NCBI GenBank assembly: GCA_963761425.1
Contig: CAVXGQ010000005.1
Coordinates: forward strand, 124,001-188,000
Reading direction: 5' to 3'
DNA length: 64,000 nt
Origin: Bog-793 sp963761425
Lineage (GTDB): Bacteria > Actinomycetota > Acidimicrobiia > Acidimicrobiales > Bog-793
Shown here piece by piece: positions 31,283 to 39,101 of this stretch (its first letter is position 1; every line of letters starts with the position of its first letter). Below the pieces are notes generated by a model. That model saw nothing but the letters and a program-made list of their open reading frames with translations, ran no database searches and had not been told where the DNA came from. Both the position numbers and the translations under genes were made by a program.

Positions 31283-32100
31283 GCGTCGAAGTGATCGCCG
31301 GGCGCCACCCCCGTCCCATGGACCGGCTCGAGTCGGTGACGATCAACCGCACCACCGACGCCGGCGTGGTGCTCGGCCAGGTCTCGCTCGACCGGGAGTT
31401 CTTCTCTGTGGCGGCCAACGTCCCCCTCGTCCACCAGGTGGTCACCGCCCAGCTGGCGGCGAGGCGGGCCGGGACCCAGAGCACCAAGACGCGCGCCGAG
31501 GTGCGCGGGGGGTCGGCCAAGCCCTACCGGCAGAAGGGCACCGGGAGTGCCCGGCAGGGAACGATCCGCGCCCCGCACTACGCCGGGGGTGGCGTGGCGC
31601 TCGGCCCAAAGCCCCGTGACTATTCGCAGCGCACGCCGCGCAAGATGATCCAACAGGCCTTCCGCTGCGCGCTCTCCGACCGCGCCCGGCAGGGGGCGCT
31701 GCGGCTCATCGACCGCTGGACGATGGGGAAGCCGCGCACCAAGGACGCCCTCGCCGCGCTGGCGGCGCTCGATTGTTCGGGACGGGTCCTCGTGGTGGTG
31801 GCGGACGAGGACGACGTCGTGGCGCGGTCGTTCCGCAACGTTCCCGAGGTCCTGACCTTGGCCGGCGACCAGCTGACCGCGTACGAGCTACTCGCTGCCG
31901 ACGTGGTGGTGTTCACGGACGAGTTACTTCCAGGCACGACGACCGCGGCCCCGGCGCGGCCGTCGAAGTCGGCGGCGGCACCGTCGACCCCGGCCCAGGC
32001 CCCGGCGAGGAAGGCCCCGGCCCCGGCTGCGGCGAAGTCGTCGCCGGCTAAGAAGCCGGCCGGCAAGCCGCCGGCGGCGAAGAAGCGGGGTGATCGATGA
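31279..32100 (+). CDS. rplD: 50S ribosomal protein L4 (uL4) with Lys/Ala/Pro tail
   Basis: L4 lines the exit tunnel; in many bacteria it also represses its own S10 operon. The conserved part has the tunnel-loop stretch TKTRAEVRGGSAKPYRQKGT, ARQGTIRAPHYAGGGVALGP and RSFRNVPEVLTL. It is 273 residues from GTG 31279, which overlaps the rplC stop (GTGA). The last 60 residues are a low-complexity APAAAKSSPAKKPAGK-type tail absent from most L4 proteins and likely disordered. It ends overlapping rplW (ATGA). Confidence 0.97.
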   Translation: MSVEVIAGRHPRPMDRLESVTINRTTDAGVVLGQVSLDREFFSVAANVPLVHQVVTAQLAARRAGTQSTKTRAEVRGGSAKPYRQKGTGSARQGTIRAPHYAGGGVALGPKPRDYSQRTPRKMIQQAFRCALSDRARQGALRLIDRWTMGKPRTKDALAALAALDCSGRVLVVVADEDDVVARSFRNVPEVLTLAGDQLTAYELLAADVVVFTDELLPGTTTAAPARPSKSAAAPSTPAQAPARKAPAPAAAKSSPAKKPAGKPPAAKKRGDR

Positions 32101-32387
32101 GCAGCAGCCGGGCGGTTCTCCTGCGACCCATCATCTCCGAGAAGTCCTACGGGCTCATGGAGCAGGGCGCCTACGTCTTCGTGGTCGATCCGCGCGCGAG
32201 CAAGGAGGAGATCCGCGACGCGGTAGAGGAGACGTTCTCGGTCCACGTCGCCAGCGTGAACACGATGAACCGCAAGGGGAAGCGGAAGAGGAACCGTCGG
32301 AGCGGGACCTTCGGCCGACGGTCGGACACCAAGCGAGCGATCGTGCGCCTCGTCGGCGACGACCGCATCGAGTTGTTCGAGAGCTGA
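32097..32387 (+). CDS. rplW: 50S ribosomal protein L23 (uL23)
   Basis: The 96-residue protein sits at the tunnel exit and is the docking site for trigger factor and SRP. Seen: LRPIISEKSYGLMEQGAYVF, ASKEEIRDAVEETFSVHVAS and VNTMNRKGKRKRNRRSGTFG. ATG 32097 overlaps the rplD stop by 4 bases, so translation is coupled. Confidence 0.97.
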   Translation: MSSSRAVLLRPIISEKSYGLMEQGAYVFVVDPRASKEEIRDAVEETFSVHVASVNTMNRKGKRKRNRRSGTFGRRSDTKRAIVRLVGDDRIELFES

Positions 32388-32397
32388 GGGACGGGCC

Positions 32398-33234
32398 ATG
32401 GCAGTGCGCAAGCGCAAGCCGACGAGCGCCGGACGGCGGTTCCAATCGGTTTCGGACTTTTCGGAGATCACCAAGGAGCGGCCGGAGCGGACGCTCGTCG
32501 AACCGCTCCCGTCCTCCGGAGGACGCAACAGCTACGGACGCATGACCGCCCGTCACCGTGGCGGTGGCCACAAGCGTCAGTACCGCGTCATCGACTTCTG
32601 GCGAGACAAGGACGGCGTCCCGGCCCGGGTGGCGGCGATCGAGTACGACCCGAACCGCAAGGCCCGTATCGCGCTGCTCCACTACGCCGACGGCGAGAAG
32701 CGCTACATCCTCGCCCCCGAGCGTGTCGCGGTCGGTGATGTGCTGCAGTCGGGGCACGGTTCGGAGATCCGTCCCGGCAACGCCCTTCCGATCCGTTACA
32801 TCCCCGTGGGATCGGTGGTTCACAACGTGGAGCTCAGACCGGGCGGTGGCGGCAAGATCGCGCGCGGCGCCGGGATGAGCGTGCAACTCGTCGCCAAGGA
32901 AGGGGCGCTCGCGACCTTGCGGCTGCCTTCGACCGAGATGCGTCGGGTCCCGATCGACTGTCGGGCGACGATCGGGGAGGTCGGCAACGCCGAGGCCGAG
33001 CTGGTCTCGATCGGCAAGGCCGGGCGCAACCGTTGGCACGGGGTGAGGCCCCAGTCGCGAGGGGTGGCGATGAACCCCGTCGACCACCCGCTTGGCGGTG
33101 GAGAGGGCAAGGCCTCCGGCGGGCGCCATCCCGTCTCGCCGTGGGGGAAGCCCGAAGGCCGCACCCGCCCCCGCCACAAGGCATCGGATCGGCTCATCGT
33201 GCGCCGCCGTCGCGGCCGCGGTGCGCGCCGCTAG
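32398..33234 (+). CDS. rplB: 50S ribosomal protein L2 (uL2)
   Basis: The 278-residue protein is needed for subunit joining and peptidyl-transferase assembly. RMTARHRGGGHKRQYRVIDF, the RNA-binding SH3-like middle, and the C-terminal RGVAMNPVDHPLGGGEGKAS with the key His are all present, followed by the usual basic tail. ATG 32398 lies 10 bases after rplW, with a weak GAGGGACGG. Confidence 0.98.
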   Translation: MAVRKRKPTSAGRRFQSVSDFSEITKERPERTLVEPLPSSGGRNSYGRMTARHRGGGHKRQYRVIDFWRDKDGVPARVAAIEYDPNRKARIALLHYADGEKRYILAPERVAVGDVLQSGHGSEIRPGNALPIRYIPVGSVVHNVELRPGGGGKIARGAGMSVQLVAKEGALATLRLPSTEMRRVPIDCRATIGEVGNAEAELVSIGKAGRNRWHGVRPQSRGVAMNPVDHPLGGGEGKASGGRHPVSPWGKPEGRTRPRHKASDRLIVRRRRGRGARR

Positions 33235-33252
33235 GAACCGGACGAGGATCGC

Positions 33253-33531
33253 ATGCCCCGTAGCCTGAAAAAGGGACCGTTCGTCGATGACCATCTCCTA
33301 AGAAAGATCGACGACCTGAACGCGAAGAACGAGAAGCACGTGGTGAAGACCTGGTCCCGCCGTTCGACGATCATCCCGGACATGGTCGGTCACACCATCG
33401 CCGTCCACGACGGGCGCAAGCATGTCCCCGTCTACGTCACCGAGGCGATGGTCGGCCACAAGCTCGGTGAGTTCGCGCCGACCCGGACCTTCCGCTTCCA
33501 CGCCGGCCAAGAACGGCAGGCGAGACGGTGA
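33253..33531 (+). CDS. rpsS: 30S ribosomal protein S19 (uS19)
   Basis: The 92-residue protein of the 30S head contacts A-site tRNA. PRSLKKGPFVDDHLLRKID, TWSRRSTIIPDMVGHTIAVH and MVGHKLGEFAPTRTFRFH are standard. ATG 33253 is 18 bases after rplB. The stop overlaps the rplV start (GTGA). Confidence 0.98.
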   Translation: MPRSLKKGPFVDDHLLRKIDDLNAKNEKHVVKTWSRRSTIIPDMVGHTIAVHDGRKHVPVYVTEAMVGHKLGEFAPTRTFRFHAGQERQARR

Positions 33532-34382
33532 CGATGGCGGTCAAGACGAACGAGCGTCCCGGGTCCCGGGCCGAGCTCCGGTACTGCCGGATGTCGGCCT
33601 ACAAGGCGCGGGAGGTGCTCGACCTCATACGGGGGCTTGACTACACACGGGCCGTCGAGCTGCTCGACCACTCCGGACGTGCCGCGGCGCCCGTGGTCGC
33701 CAAACTGCTCCGGTCGGCGGCCGCCAACGCCGAGCACAACGACAGCCAGTTTCCCGAGGAGCTCTGTATCGGGGCGTGCTACGCGGACGAAGGTCCCACC
33801 TTCAAGCGTTTCCGCCCGCGTGCCCGTGGACGCGCCACGCGGATTCGTAAACGCACCTGCCACATCACCATCATCCTGTCGCGCATGCCCGAGGACCAGA
33901 TCGCCCGCCTGAAGGCGCGTTCGGAGGCGCAGCACGCCGACCGGCGCGCTCGGCGCGTGGCGGGGGCGCGTCGACGGGCCCGGGCGCTGGAGGCGGGCGA
34001 GGAGGCCGCGTCCCTGGCCGCGGAATCCGGTGGCGAGGCCGCGAAACCGGCCGAGCCGCGGGCCCGACGGGCCCGCAAGGCCGCGCCGACGCGCGAAACC
34101 GCCGACCAGGCTGCCCCGAAGAAGGCCGCCCCGAAGAAAGCCGCCCCGGCGAAGGCTGCCCCGAAGAAGGCCGCCCCGAAGAAAGCCGCCCCGAAGAAAG
34201 CCGCCCCGAAGAAAGCCGCCCCGAAGAAAGCCGCCCCGGCGAAGGCTGCCCCGAAGAAGGCGGGCAAGGCGACTCCGGCGGGGCGCTCGGCGACGCCGAA
34301 GAAGGCGGGCAAGGCGACCCGGGCAATTGCCAAGATCGCGAAGAAGACCACGCGCAAGCCGTCCGGGAAGGACAGGAGCTGA
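33528..34382 (+). CDS. rplV: 50S ribosomal protein L22 (uL22) with long AAPKK-repeat tail
   Basis: L22 contacts all 23S domains and lines the exit tunnel. The core (about 1-125) has MSAYKAREVLDLIRGLDY, AANAEHNDSQFPEELCI and the beta-hairpin region PRARGRATRIRKRTCHITII. The protein is 284 residues against about 110-150 in most bacteria. The extra half is Lys/Ala/Pro-rich, with ten 5-residue AAPKK-type units (codons at 34110-34259) that recall histone-H1-like tails. GTG 33528 overlaps rpsS; ATG 33534 would lose two residues. The end overlaps rpsC (TGATG). Confidence 0.96.
   Translation: MTMAVKTNERPGSRAELRYCRMSAYKAREVLDLIRGLDYTRAVELLDHSGRAAAPVVAKLLRSAAANAEHNDSQFPEELCIGACYADEGPTFKRFRPRARGRATRIRKRTCHITIILSRMPEDQIARLKARSEAQHADRRARRVAGARRRARALEAGEEAASLAAESGGEAAKPAEPRARRARKAAPTRETADQAAPKKAAPKKAAPAKAAPKKAAPKKAAPKKAAPKKAAPKKAAPAKAAPKKAGKATPAGRSATPKKAGKATRAIAKIAKKTTRKPSGKDRS
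34110..34259 (+). repeat. Ten 15-bp tandem repeats inside rplV
   Basis: Ten in-frame units of the type GCCGCCCCGAAGAAA (Ala-Ala-Pro-Lys-Lys), varying mainly by AAA/AAG, GCT/GCC and AAG/GCG at codon 4. Units 3 and 9 carry GCG, followed by near-identical neighbours, which suggests larger blocks have been duplicated. The unit number is likely to vary between strains through slippage. Confidence 0.9.
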
Positions 34383-35338
34383 TGGGCCAGAAGGTCAACC
34401 CGTACGGGTTTCGCCTCGGTATCACGACCGACTGGAAGTCGCGTTGGTTCGAAGATCGCGGCTACCAGAACGCCGTCGTCGAAGACTGGAAGATCCGTGA
34501 CTACCTGATGACCCAGCTGGAGTCGGCGGCCGTCAGCCGGATCGAGATAGAACGCACGAGGGACCGCCTGCGTGTCGACGTCCACACCGCCCGGCCGGGG
34601 ATCGTCATCGGTCGCCGCGGGGCGGAGGCCGACCGGTTGCGTCGCCACCTGGGGCGGATGACGAAGAACGCCAACATCCAGCTGAACATCCAGGAGATCA
34701 AGCAGCCCGAGCTCGACGCCGCGCTCATCGCGCAGGGGATCGCTGACCAGCTTTCCCGTCGTATCAGCTTCCGGCGGGCGATGAAACGTGCGATCCAGAC
34801 CGTGCAAAAGGCCGGGGGGCTGGGGGTGCGCGTCCAGTGCTCGGGACGCCTCGGCGGTTCGGAGATGTCGCGCAAGGAGTCCTACCGCGAGGGTCGCGTA
34901 CCGCTCCACACCTTGCGCGCGGACATCGACTTCGGTTTCCGCGAGGCACGCACCTCGACCGGGCGCGTCGGCGTGAAGGTCTGGATCTACAAAGGCGACA
35001 TCCTTCCCTATCGGGCCGCCCCGGAGGACAAGATCTCGCGTGAGGCGGCGATGGCCGTCGGCGAGACCTCGGGCCAAGCCCGCCCCCGCCGGATCGTGTC
35101 GGCGGGCGGCGGCAGGCGCCGGCCGGAGCTCGGCGAGCCGGGCGTACCGCTGGAAGAGATCCCGGTCCCGGCGGCGGCGACCGAGCCCGAAGAAGCGCCC
35201 GCCGAGGCGGCGACCGAGCCGGTTGCGGCGCCGGCGGACGACGCTCTCGAGAAGCTGCTCGCCGAGGAAGAAGAGATCGAACGGCGCACGCGTGACGAGC
35301 ACCACGAGACGCCGCACTTCCGCAAGGAGAACGACTGA
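34382..35338 (+). CDS. rpsC: 30S ribosomal protein S3 (uS3) with acidic tail
   Basis: S3 lies at the mRNA entry channel and has helicase-assisting residues. GQKVNPYGFRLGITTDWKSR starts the protein. The KH domain has TARPGIVIGRRGAEADRLRR, and the C-terminal domain has GRLGGSEMSRKESYREGRVP and GVKVWIYKGDILPYR. At 318 residues it carries about 80 extra C-terminal residues, Pro/Ala then Glu-rich and ending with HFRKEND. ATG 34382 overlaps the rplV stop. Confidence 0.97.
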   Translation: MGQKVNPYGFRLGITTDWKSRWFEDRGYQNAVVEDWKIRDYLMTQLESAAVSRIEIERTRDRLRVDVHTARPGIVIGRRGAEADRLRRHLGRMTKNANIQLNIQEIKQPELDAALIAQGIADQLSRRISFRRAMKRAIQTVQKAGGLGVRVQCSGRLGGSEMSRKESYREGRVPLHTLRADIDFGFREARTSTGRVGVKVWIYKGDILPYRAAPEDKISREAAMAVGETSGQARPRRIVSAGGGRRRPELGEPGVPLEEIPVPAAATEPEEAPAEAATEPVAAPADDALEKLLAEEEEIERRTRDEHHETPHFRKEND

Positions 35339-35340
35339 CG

Positions 35341-35781
35341 ATGCTGATGCCGAAGAAAGTGAAGTACCGCAAGCAGCATCGCGGTCGTCGTACCGGCCTG
35401 GCGAAGAGTGGCCACACCGTCGACTTCGGCGATTACGGGATCAAGGCGCTGGAGCCGGGCTGGATCACGGCGCGTCAGATCGAGGCGGCACGCATCGCGA
35501 TCACCCGTCACGTGCGTCGTGGCGGCAAGGTCTGGATCCGCGTGTTCCCGGACAAACCGGTCACGCAGAAGCCGGCCGAGACCCGCATGGGCTCCGGTAA
35601 GGGGAACCCCGAGCACTGGGTCGCGGTGGTGAAACGCGGCCGGATCCTGTTCGAGCTGGCCGGCGTCGACGAGCAGCTGGCGCGCCAGGCGATGGAACGT
35701 GCGATCCAGAAGCTCCCGATCCAGGCCGAGGTCGTGGTCCGTCCCGGCGCGGTGGCGGAGGCGGGGGGAGTAGCGAAATGA
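35341..35781 (+). CDS. rplP: 50S ribosomal protein L16 (uL16)
   Basis: The 146-residue protein at the A-site side of the central protuberance. MPKKVKYRKQHRGRRTGLAK, EPGWITARQIEAARIAITRH and MGSGKGNPEHWVAVVKRGRI (with the hydroxylatable Arg region) are present. ATG 35341 gives the usual MLMPKK start. The stop overlaps rpmC (ATGA). Confidence 0.97.
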   Translation: MLMPKKVKYRKQHRGRRTGLAKSGHTVDFGDYGIKALEPGWITARQIEAARIAITRHVRRGGKVWIRVFPDKPVTQKPAETRMGSGKGNPEHWVAVVKRGRILFELAGVDEQLARQAMERAIQKLPIQAEVVVRPGAVAEAGGVAK

Positions 35782-36011
35782 CCAAGCCGACAGAGCTGCG
35801 TTCCCTCTCCGGGCTCGACCGGGCCCAGCGTCTGGCGGACGCCCGCAAGGAGCTCTTCAACCTGCGTTTCCAGCTGGCGACGGGCCGACTCGACAACGTG
35901 AGCCGGATCGCGCTGGTGCGCAGGGACATCGCCCGCCTCCTGACCATCGAGGCGGAGGGTGCCCCAGCCGAGGAGCGGCCCGCCAAGCGGACAAGGAGCA
36001 GCCGTGACTGA
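35778..36011 (+). CDS. rpmC: 50S ribosomal protein L29 (uL29)
   Basis: The 77-residue helical protein by the tunnel exit. The hairpin ELRSLSGLDRAQRLADARKE and LFNLRFQLATGRLDNVSRIA, then LVRRDIARLLTIEAE, are typical; a short Pro/Lys tail follows. ATG 35778 overlaps rplP. Its end overlaps rpsQ by 8 bases. Confidence 0.96.
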   Translation: MTKPTELRSLSGLDRAQRLADARKELFNLRFQLATGRLDNVSRIALVRRDIARLLTIEAEGAPAEERPAKRTRSSRD

Positions 36012-36300
36012 CGACACGGAATCAGCGGTTCCCAAGCCCGGCGCCACCCGCCTCAACCGTCGCAAGGTGCGCGAGGGGACGGTGATCTCCGGTTCCAAGG
36101 ACAAGACCGCGGTGGTTACGGTCGTCGAACGCGTCCGCCACCCGAAGTACGCCAAGACGGTGCAGCGTTCGAAGCGTCTCTACGTCCACGACGAGGACAA
36201 CCAGGCGGTCGTCGGGGACCGGGTGCGCGTCGCCGAGACGCGCCCGATCTCGAAGCTCAAGCGATGGCGGCTCGTGAAGATCCTGGAGCGTGCGCGGTGA
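36004..36300 (+). CDS. rpsQ: 30S ribosomal protein S17 (uS17)
   Basis: The 98-residue OB-fold protein binds 16S helix 11. Core: NRRKVREGTVISGSKDKTAV, VERVRHPKYAKTVQRSKRLY and VAETRPISKLKRWRLVKIL. GTG 36004 lies inside the rpmC end (8-base overlap). It yields a 16-residue N-terminal extension before the conserved core, common in actinobacteria. The end overlaps rplN (GTGA). Confidence 0.95.
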   Translation: MTDDTESAVPKPGATRLNRRKVREGTVISGSKDKTAVVTVVERVRHPKYAKTVQRSKRLYVHDEDNQAVVGDRVRVAETRPISKLKRWRLVKILERAR

Positions 36301-36665
36301 TCCAGCAGGAGTCTCGTCTCAAGGTCGCCGACAACTCGGGGGCGAAAGAGGTCCTCTGCATCAAGGTGCTCGGGGGCTCCCGTCGCCGGTACGCGTCCAT
36401 CGGCGACGTCTTCATCGCCACGGTGAAGGACGCCGTGCCGGGAGCCGCCGTGAAAAAGGGTGAGGTCGTGAGGTGTGTCGTCGTGCGGGCGAAGAAGGAA
36501 CGTCGTCGTCCGGACGGCAGCTACATCCGGTTCGACGAGAACGCCGCGGTGCTCATCAACGAGCAGCTGCAGCCGCGGGGAACCCGCATCTTCGGCCCGG
36601 TCGGTCGTGAGCTGCGTGACAAGCGGTTCATGCGCATCGTCAGCCTCGCGCCGGAGGTGATCTAG
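36297..36665 (+). CDS. rplN: 50S ribosomal protein L14 (uL14)
   Basis: The 122-residue protein at the subunit interface, exact family length. IQQESRLKVADNSGAKEVLC, IGDVFIATVKDAVPG and RGTRIFGPVGRELRDKRFMR are canonical. GTG 36297 overlaps the rpsQ stop. First gene of the spc-type group, here fused without a gap to the S10-type group. Confidence 0.97.
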   Translation: MIQQESRLKVADNSGAKEVLCIKVLGGSRRRYASIGDVFIATVKDAVPGAAVKKGEVVRCVVVRAKKERRRPDGSYIRFDENAAVLINEQLQPRGTRIFGPVGRELRDKRFMRIVSLAPEVI

Positions 36666-36971
36666 GTGAAGGTTCACAAGGGTGACGAGGTTCAAGTCCT
36701 GTCGGGCAAGCACCGTGGCAAGAGGGGCGAAGTGATTCGCGCCCTTCCCGACAAACGCCAAGTCATGGTTTCCGGAGTCAACATCGTGAAGCGTCACCAG
36801 CGTCCGACGCGCTCGACGATGCAAGCCGGGATCATCGACAAGGACATGCCGCTACCGGTCGGCGTCGTCGCGCTGATCTGTGCCAAGGACGGTCCGACGC
36901 GAGCCCGGTACGTCGTCGGCAACGACGGATCCAAGAACCGGGTCTGTGCCAAGTGCGGGGGCCGGCTGTGA
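36666..36971 (+). CDS. rplX: 50S ribosomal protein L24 (uL24)
   Basis: The 101-residue assembly-initiator protein with a KOW motif: VHKGDEVQVLSGKHRGKRGE, VMVSGVNIVKRHQRPT and GIIDKDMPLPVGVVAL. The C-terminus ends in a CAKCGG pair that may hold half of a metal site. GTG 36666 follows the rplN stop directly. The end overlaps rplE by 4 bases. Confidence 0.97.
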   Translation: MKVHKGDEVQVLSGKHRGKRGEVIRALPDKRQVMVSGVNIVKRHQRPTRSTMQAGIIDKDMPLPVGVVALICAKDGPTRARYVVGNDGSKNRVCAKCGGRL

Positions 36972-37540
36972 GCGCGGCGACTGCCGTGGCCGAGCGCCCG
37001 CGCCTCAAGGCTCGCTTCGAGGACGAGATCCGGGATCGGTTGCAGCGCGAGCTCGGTCTCACCAACGTCATGGAGGTGCCGCGTCTTAGCAAGATCGTGG
37101 TCAACATGGGTGTCGGTAAGGCGACCCAGCAGCAGTCGCTCCTGGAAGGTGCGGTGCGCGACCTCGGCACCATCACCGGACAGCGACCGGTCGTCACGCG
37201 GGCGCGCAAGTCGATCTCGGCCTTCAAGCTGCGCGAGGGCAACCTGATCGGTGCCATGTCGACGCTTCGGGGAGATCGGATGTGGGAGTTCTTCGACCGG
37301 CTGATCAGCCTGGCGATCCCCCGTATCCGGGACTTCCGTGGATTATCCCCGCGCTCGTTCGACGGACACGGCAACTACACGCTCGGTGTCTCCGAGCAGC
37401 TCATCTTCCCGGAGGTCGACTACGACAAGGTCGACGCGACCCGGGGAATGGACATCACGATCGTGACGACGGCACGTACCGACGCCGAGGGACGGGCGCT
37501 GCTCGACGCCTTCGGCTTTCCGTTCCGACGCGAAGGGTAG
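36968..37540 (+). CDS. rplE: 50S ribosomal protein L5 (uL5)
   Basis: The 190-residue protein binds 5S rRNA and contacts P-site tRNA. VPRLSKIVVNMGVGKATQQ, TGQRPVVTRARKSISAFKLR, DRLISLAIPRIRDFRGLSP and NYTLGVSEQLIFPEVDYDKV are typical. GTG 36968 overlaps the rplX stop; a GTG slightly upstream would only add residues from inside rplX. Confidence 0.97.
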   Translation: MSAATAVAERPRLKARFEDEIRDRLQRELGLTNVMEVPRLSKIVVNMGVGKATQQQSLLEGAVRDLGTITGQRPVVTRARKSISAFKLREGNLIGAMSTLRGDRMWEFFDRLISLAIPRIRDFRGLSPRSFDGHGNYTLGVSEQLIFPEVDYDKVDATRGMDITIVTTARTDAEGRALLDAFGFPFRREG

Positions 37541-37550
37541 TAGGGAAACC

Positions 37551-37736
37551 ATGGCAAAGAAGGCACTTGTCGAGAAGCAGCAGCACAAGCCGAAGTTCAA
37601 GGTGCGCGGGTATACCCGGTGCCGCCGATGCGGCCGCCCGCGGTCCGTTTACCGGCGCTTCGGGTTGTGCCGGATCTGTCTGCGAGAGCTCGTACATGCA
37701 GGAGAAGTCCCCGGTGTGACCAAGGCAAGCTGGTGA
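37551..37736 (+). CDS. rpsN: 30S ribosomal protein S14 type Z (uS14)
   Basis: The 61-residue zinc-binding S14 (short C+ form), with C24, C27, C40 and C43 in CRRCGRP and GLCRICLREL, ending GEVPGVTKASW. The Zn form in the spc group is normal for actinobacteria; zinc-free paralogues are often encoded elsewhere and induced on zinc limitation. ATG 37551 follows AGTAGGGAAACC. Confidence 0.97.
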   Translation: MAKKALVEKQQHKPKFKVRGYTRCRRCGRPRSVYRRFGLCRICLRELVHAGEVPGVTKASW

Positions 37737-37752
37737 CGGGAGGGGATCGCCG

Positions 37753-38157
37753 ATGACCATGACGGACCCCATCGCCGACATGTTGACCCGCGTGCGCAAC
37801 GCCAACGTTGCGATGCACGACACCGTCCGCATGCCCGGATCAAAGCTAAAGACCTCGCTCGCCTCCATTCTGGAGCGCGAAGGCTACATAGCCGGTTTTT
37901 CGACCACCGAAGACGGCTCACGTCCCGGGGCGACCCTCGAGATCCGGATGAAGTACACGACAGACCGCGCCCGCGCCATCGCCGGACTGAAAAGGATCTC
38001 GACGCCGGGCTTGCGTGTCTACGCGCGGGCCGATCACCTCCCGCGGGTGCTCGGTGGCCTCGGCGTCGCGGTGCTCTCGACCAGTCAGGGACTGCTCACC
38101 GACCGGGAGGCCCGCCAGCGCAAGATCGGCGGAGAGGTGCTCTGTTATGTGTGGTGA
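37753..38157 (+). CDS. rpsH: 30S ribosomal protein S8 (uS8)
   Basis: The 134-residue protein binds the 16S central domain and, in E. coli, represses the spc operon. TMTDPIADMLTRVRNANV, KTSLASILEREGYIAGF and GLRVYARADHLPRVLGGLGV, with the invariant ending ISTSQGLLTDREARQ-type (here LSTSQGLL) and GGEVLCYVW. ATG 37753 has GGGAGGGG upstream; ATG 37759 is also possible. Confidence 0.97.
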   Translation: MTMTDPIADMLTRVRNANVAMHDTVRMPGSKLKTSLASILEREGYIAGFSTTEDGSRPGATLEIRMKYTTDRARAIAGLKRISTPGLRVYARADHLPRVLGGLGVAVLSTSQGLLTDREARQRKIGGEVLCYVW

Positions 38158-38190
38158 GCGGGGACCGGCGTGGCGCCCGGTGAGCCTCTG

Positions 38191-38736
38191 ATGTCGCGCG
38201 TCGGGCGTGTGCCGATCACGGTGCCGGCGGGAGTCGAGGTGACGGTCCTCGACGACCGCATCGCGGTGCGCGGCCCCAAGGGCGCGCTGGAACGGGTGAT
38301 CCCGTCCCGGATCACCGTGCGCGTCGAGGAAGGAGGATCGACGCTCGTCGTCGAGCGTCCCAATGACGAACGGATGAGCCGGGCGCTCCACGGGCTCACC
38401 CGGACCTTGATCGCCAACATGGTGCTCGGCGTCACCGAGGGGTACTCCAAGGATCTGGAGATCGTCGGCATCGGCTACCGGGCGACGGCGAAGGGCCCGA
38501 CCCAGCTGGAACTGGCGCTCGGCTTCAGCCATCCGGTGGTCGTCGAGGCGCCCGAGGGCATCACCTTCGAGGTGCCGGCGCCGACCCGTATCACGGTGCG
38601 GGGCATCGACAAGGAACGGGTCGGACAGGTGGCGGCCGACATCCGCAAGATCCGCAAGCCCGAGCCGTATAAGGGCAAGGGCGTGCGGTATGCGGGCGAG
38701 AAGGTCCTCCACAAGGCCGGAAAGGCTGGGAAGTAG
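38191..38736 (+). CDS. rplF: 50S ribosomal protein L6 (uL6)
   Basis: The 181-residue protein near the factor-binding site has two similar domains. SRVGRVPITVPAGVEVTV starts it; KGALERVIP, ALHGLTRTLIANMVLGVTEG and the C-terminal KIRKPEPYKGKGVRYAGEKV are typical. ATG 38191 is preferred over the in-frame GTG at 38170 because it gives the canonical start and has GGTGAG 6 bases upstream. Confidence 0.96.
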   Translation: MSRVGRVPITVPAGVEVTVLDDRIAVRGPKGALERVIPSRITVRVEEGGSTLVVERPNDERMSRALHGLTRTLIANMVLGVTEGYSKDLEIVGIGYRATAKGPTQLELALGFSHPVVVEAPEGITFEVPAPTRITVRGIDKERVGQVAADIRKIRKPEPYKGKGVRYAGEKVLHKAGKAGK

Positions 38737-38738
38737 CG

Positions 38739-39101
38739 GTGACGGACATCGAGCGCACCCACGTGTTGCGCCGCCGACGCCATCAACGAGTGCGCCACAA
38801 GGTGTCCGGCACCGCGGACCGGCCCCGCCTGGCGGTCTTCCGTTCGAGCCGCCACATCGTGGCCCAGGTGATCGACGACGCCGCGGGGCGCACCATCGTC
38901 GCCGCCTCGACCATGGAGGCCGGTCTGCGGGGAAAGCCGACCGGCAACGTCGCCGCCGCGGCCGAAGTCGGCCGGCTGGTGGCGGAACGCGCCCGACAGG
39001 CGGGCGTCGGCAAAGTGGTTTTCGACCGGGGAGGTTCCCGGTACCACGGCCGCGTCGCGGCCTTGGCCGAGGCCGCTCGACAGGCGGGATTGGAGTTCTA
39101 G
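38739..39101 (+). CDS. rplR: 50S ribosomal protein L18 (uL18)
   Basis: The 120-residue 5S rRNA-binding protein: HQRVRHKVSGTADRPRLAVF, SSRHIVAQVIDDAAGRTIVA and VVFDRGGSRYHGRVAALAEA, ending ARQAGLEF. GTG 38739 starts 2 bases after rplF; the Shine-Dalgarno would lie in the rplF end. Its stop directly abuts the rpsE ATG. Confidence 0.97.
   Translation: MTDIERTHVLRRRRHQRVRHKVSGTADRPRLAVFRSSRHIVAQVIDDAAGRTIVAASTMEAGLRGKPTGNVAAAAEVGRLVAERARQAGVGKVVFDRGGSRYHGRVAALAEAARQAGLEF

Noticed and set aside
34110..34259. CRISPR-like array
   Set aside because: Repeats are head to tail with no spacers and keep the rplV reading frame.
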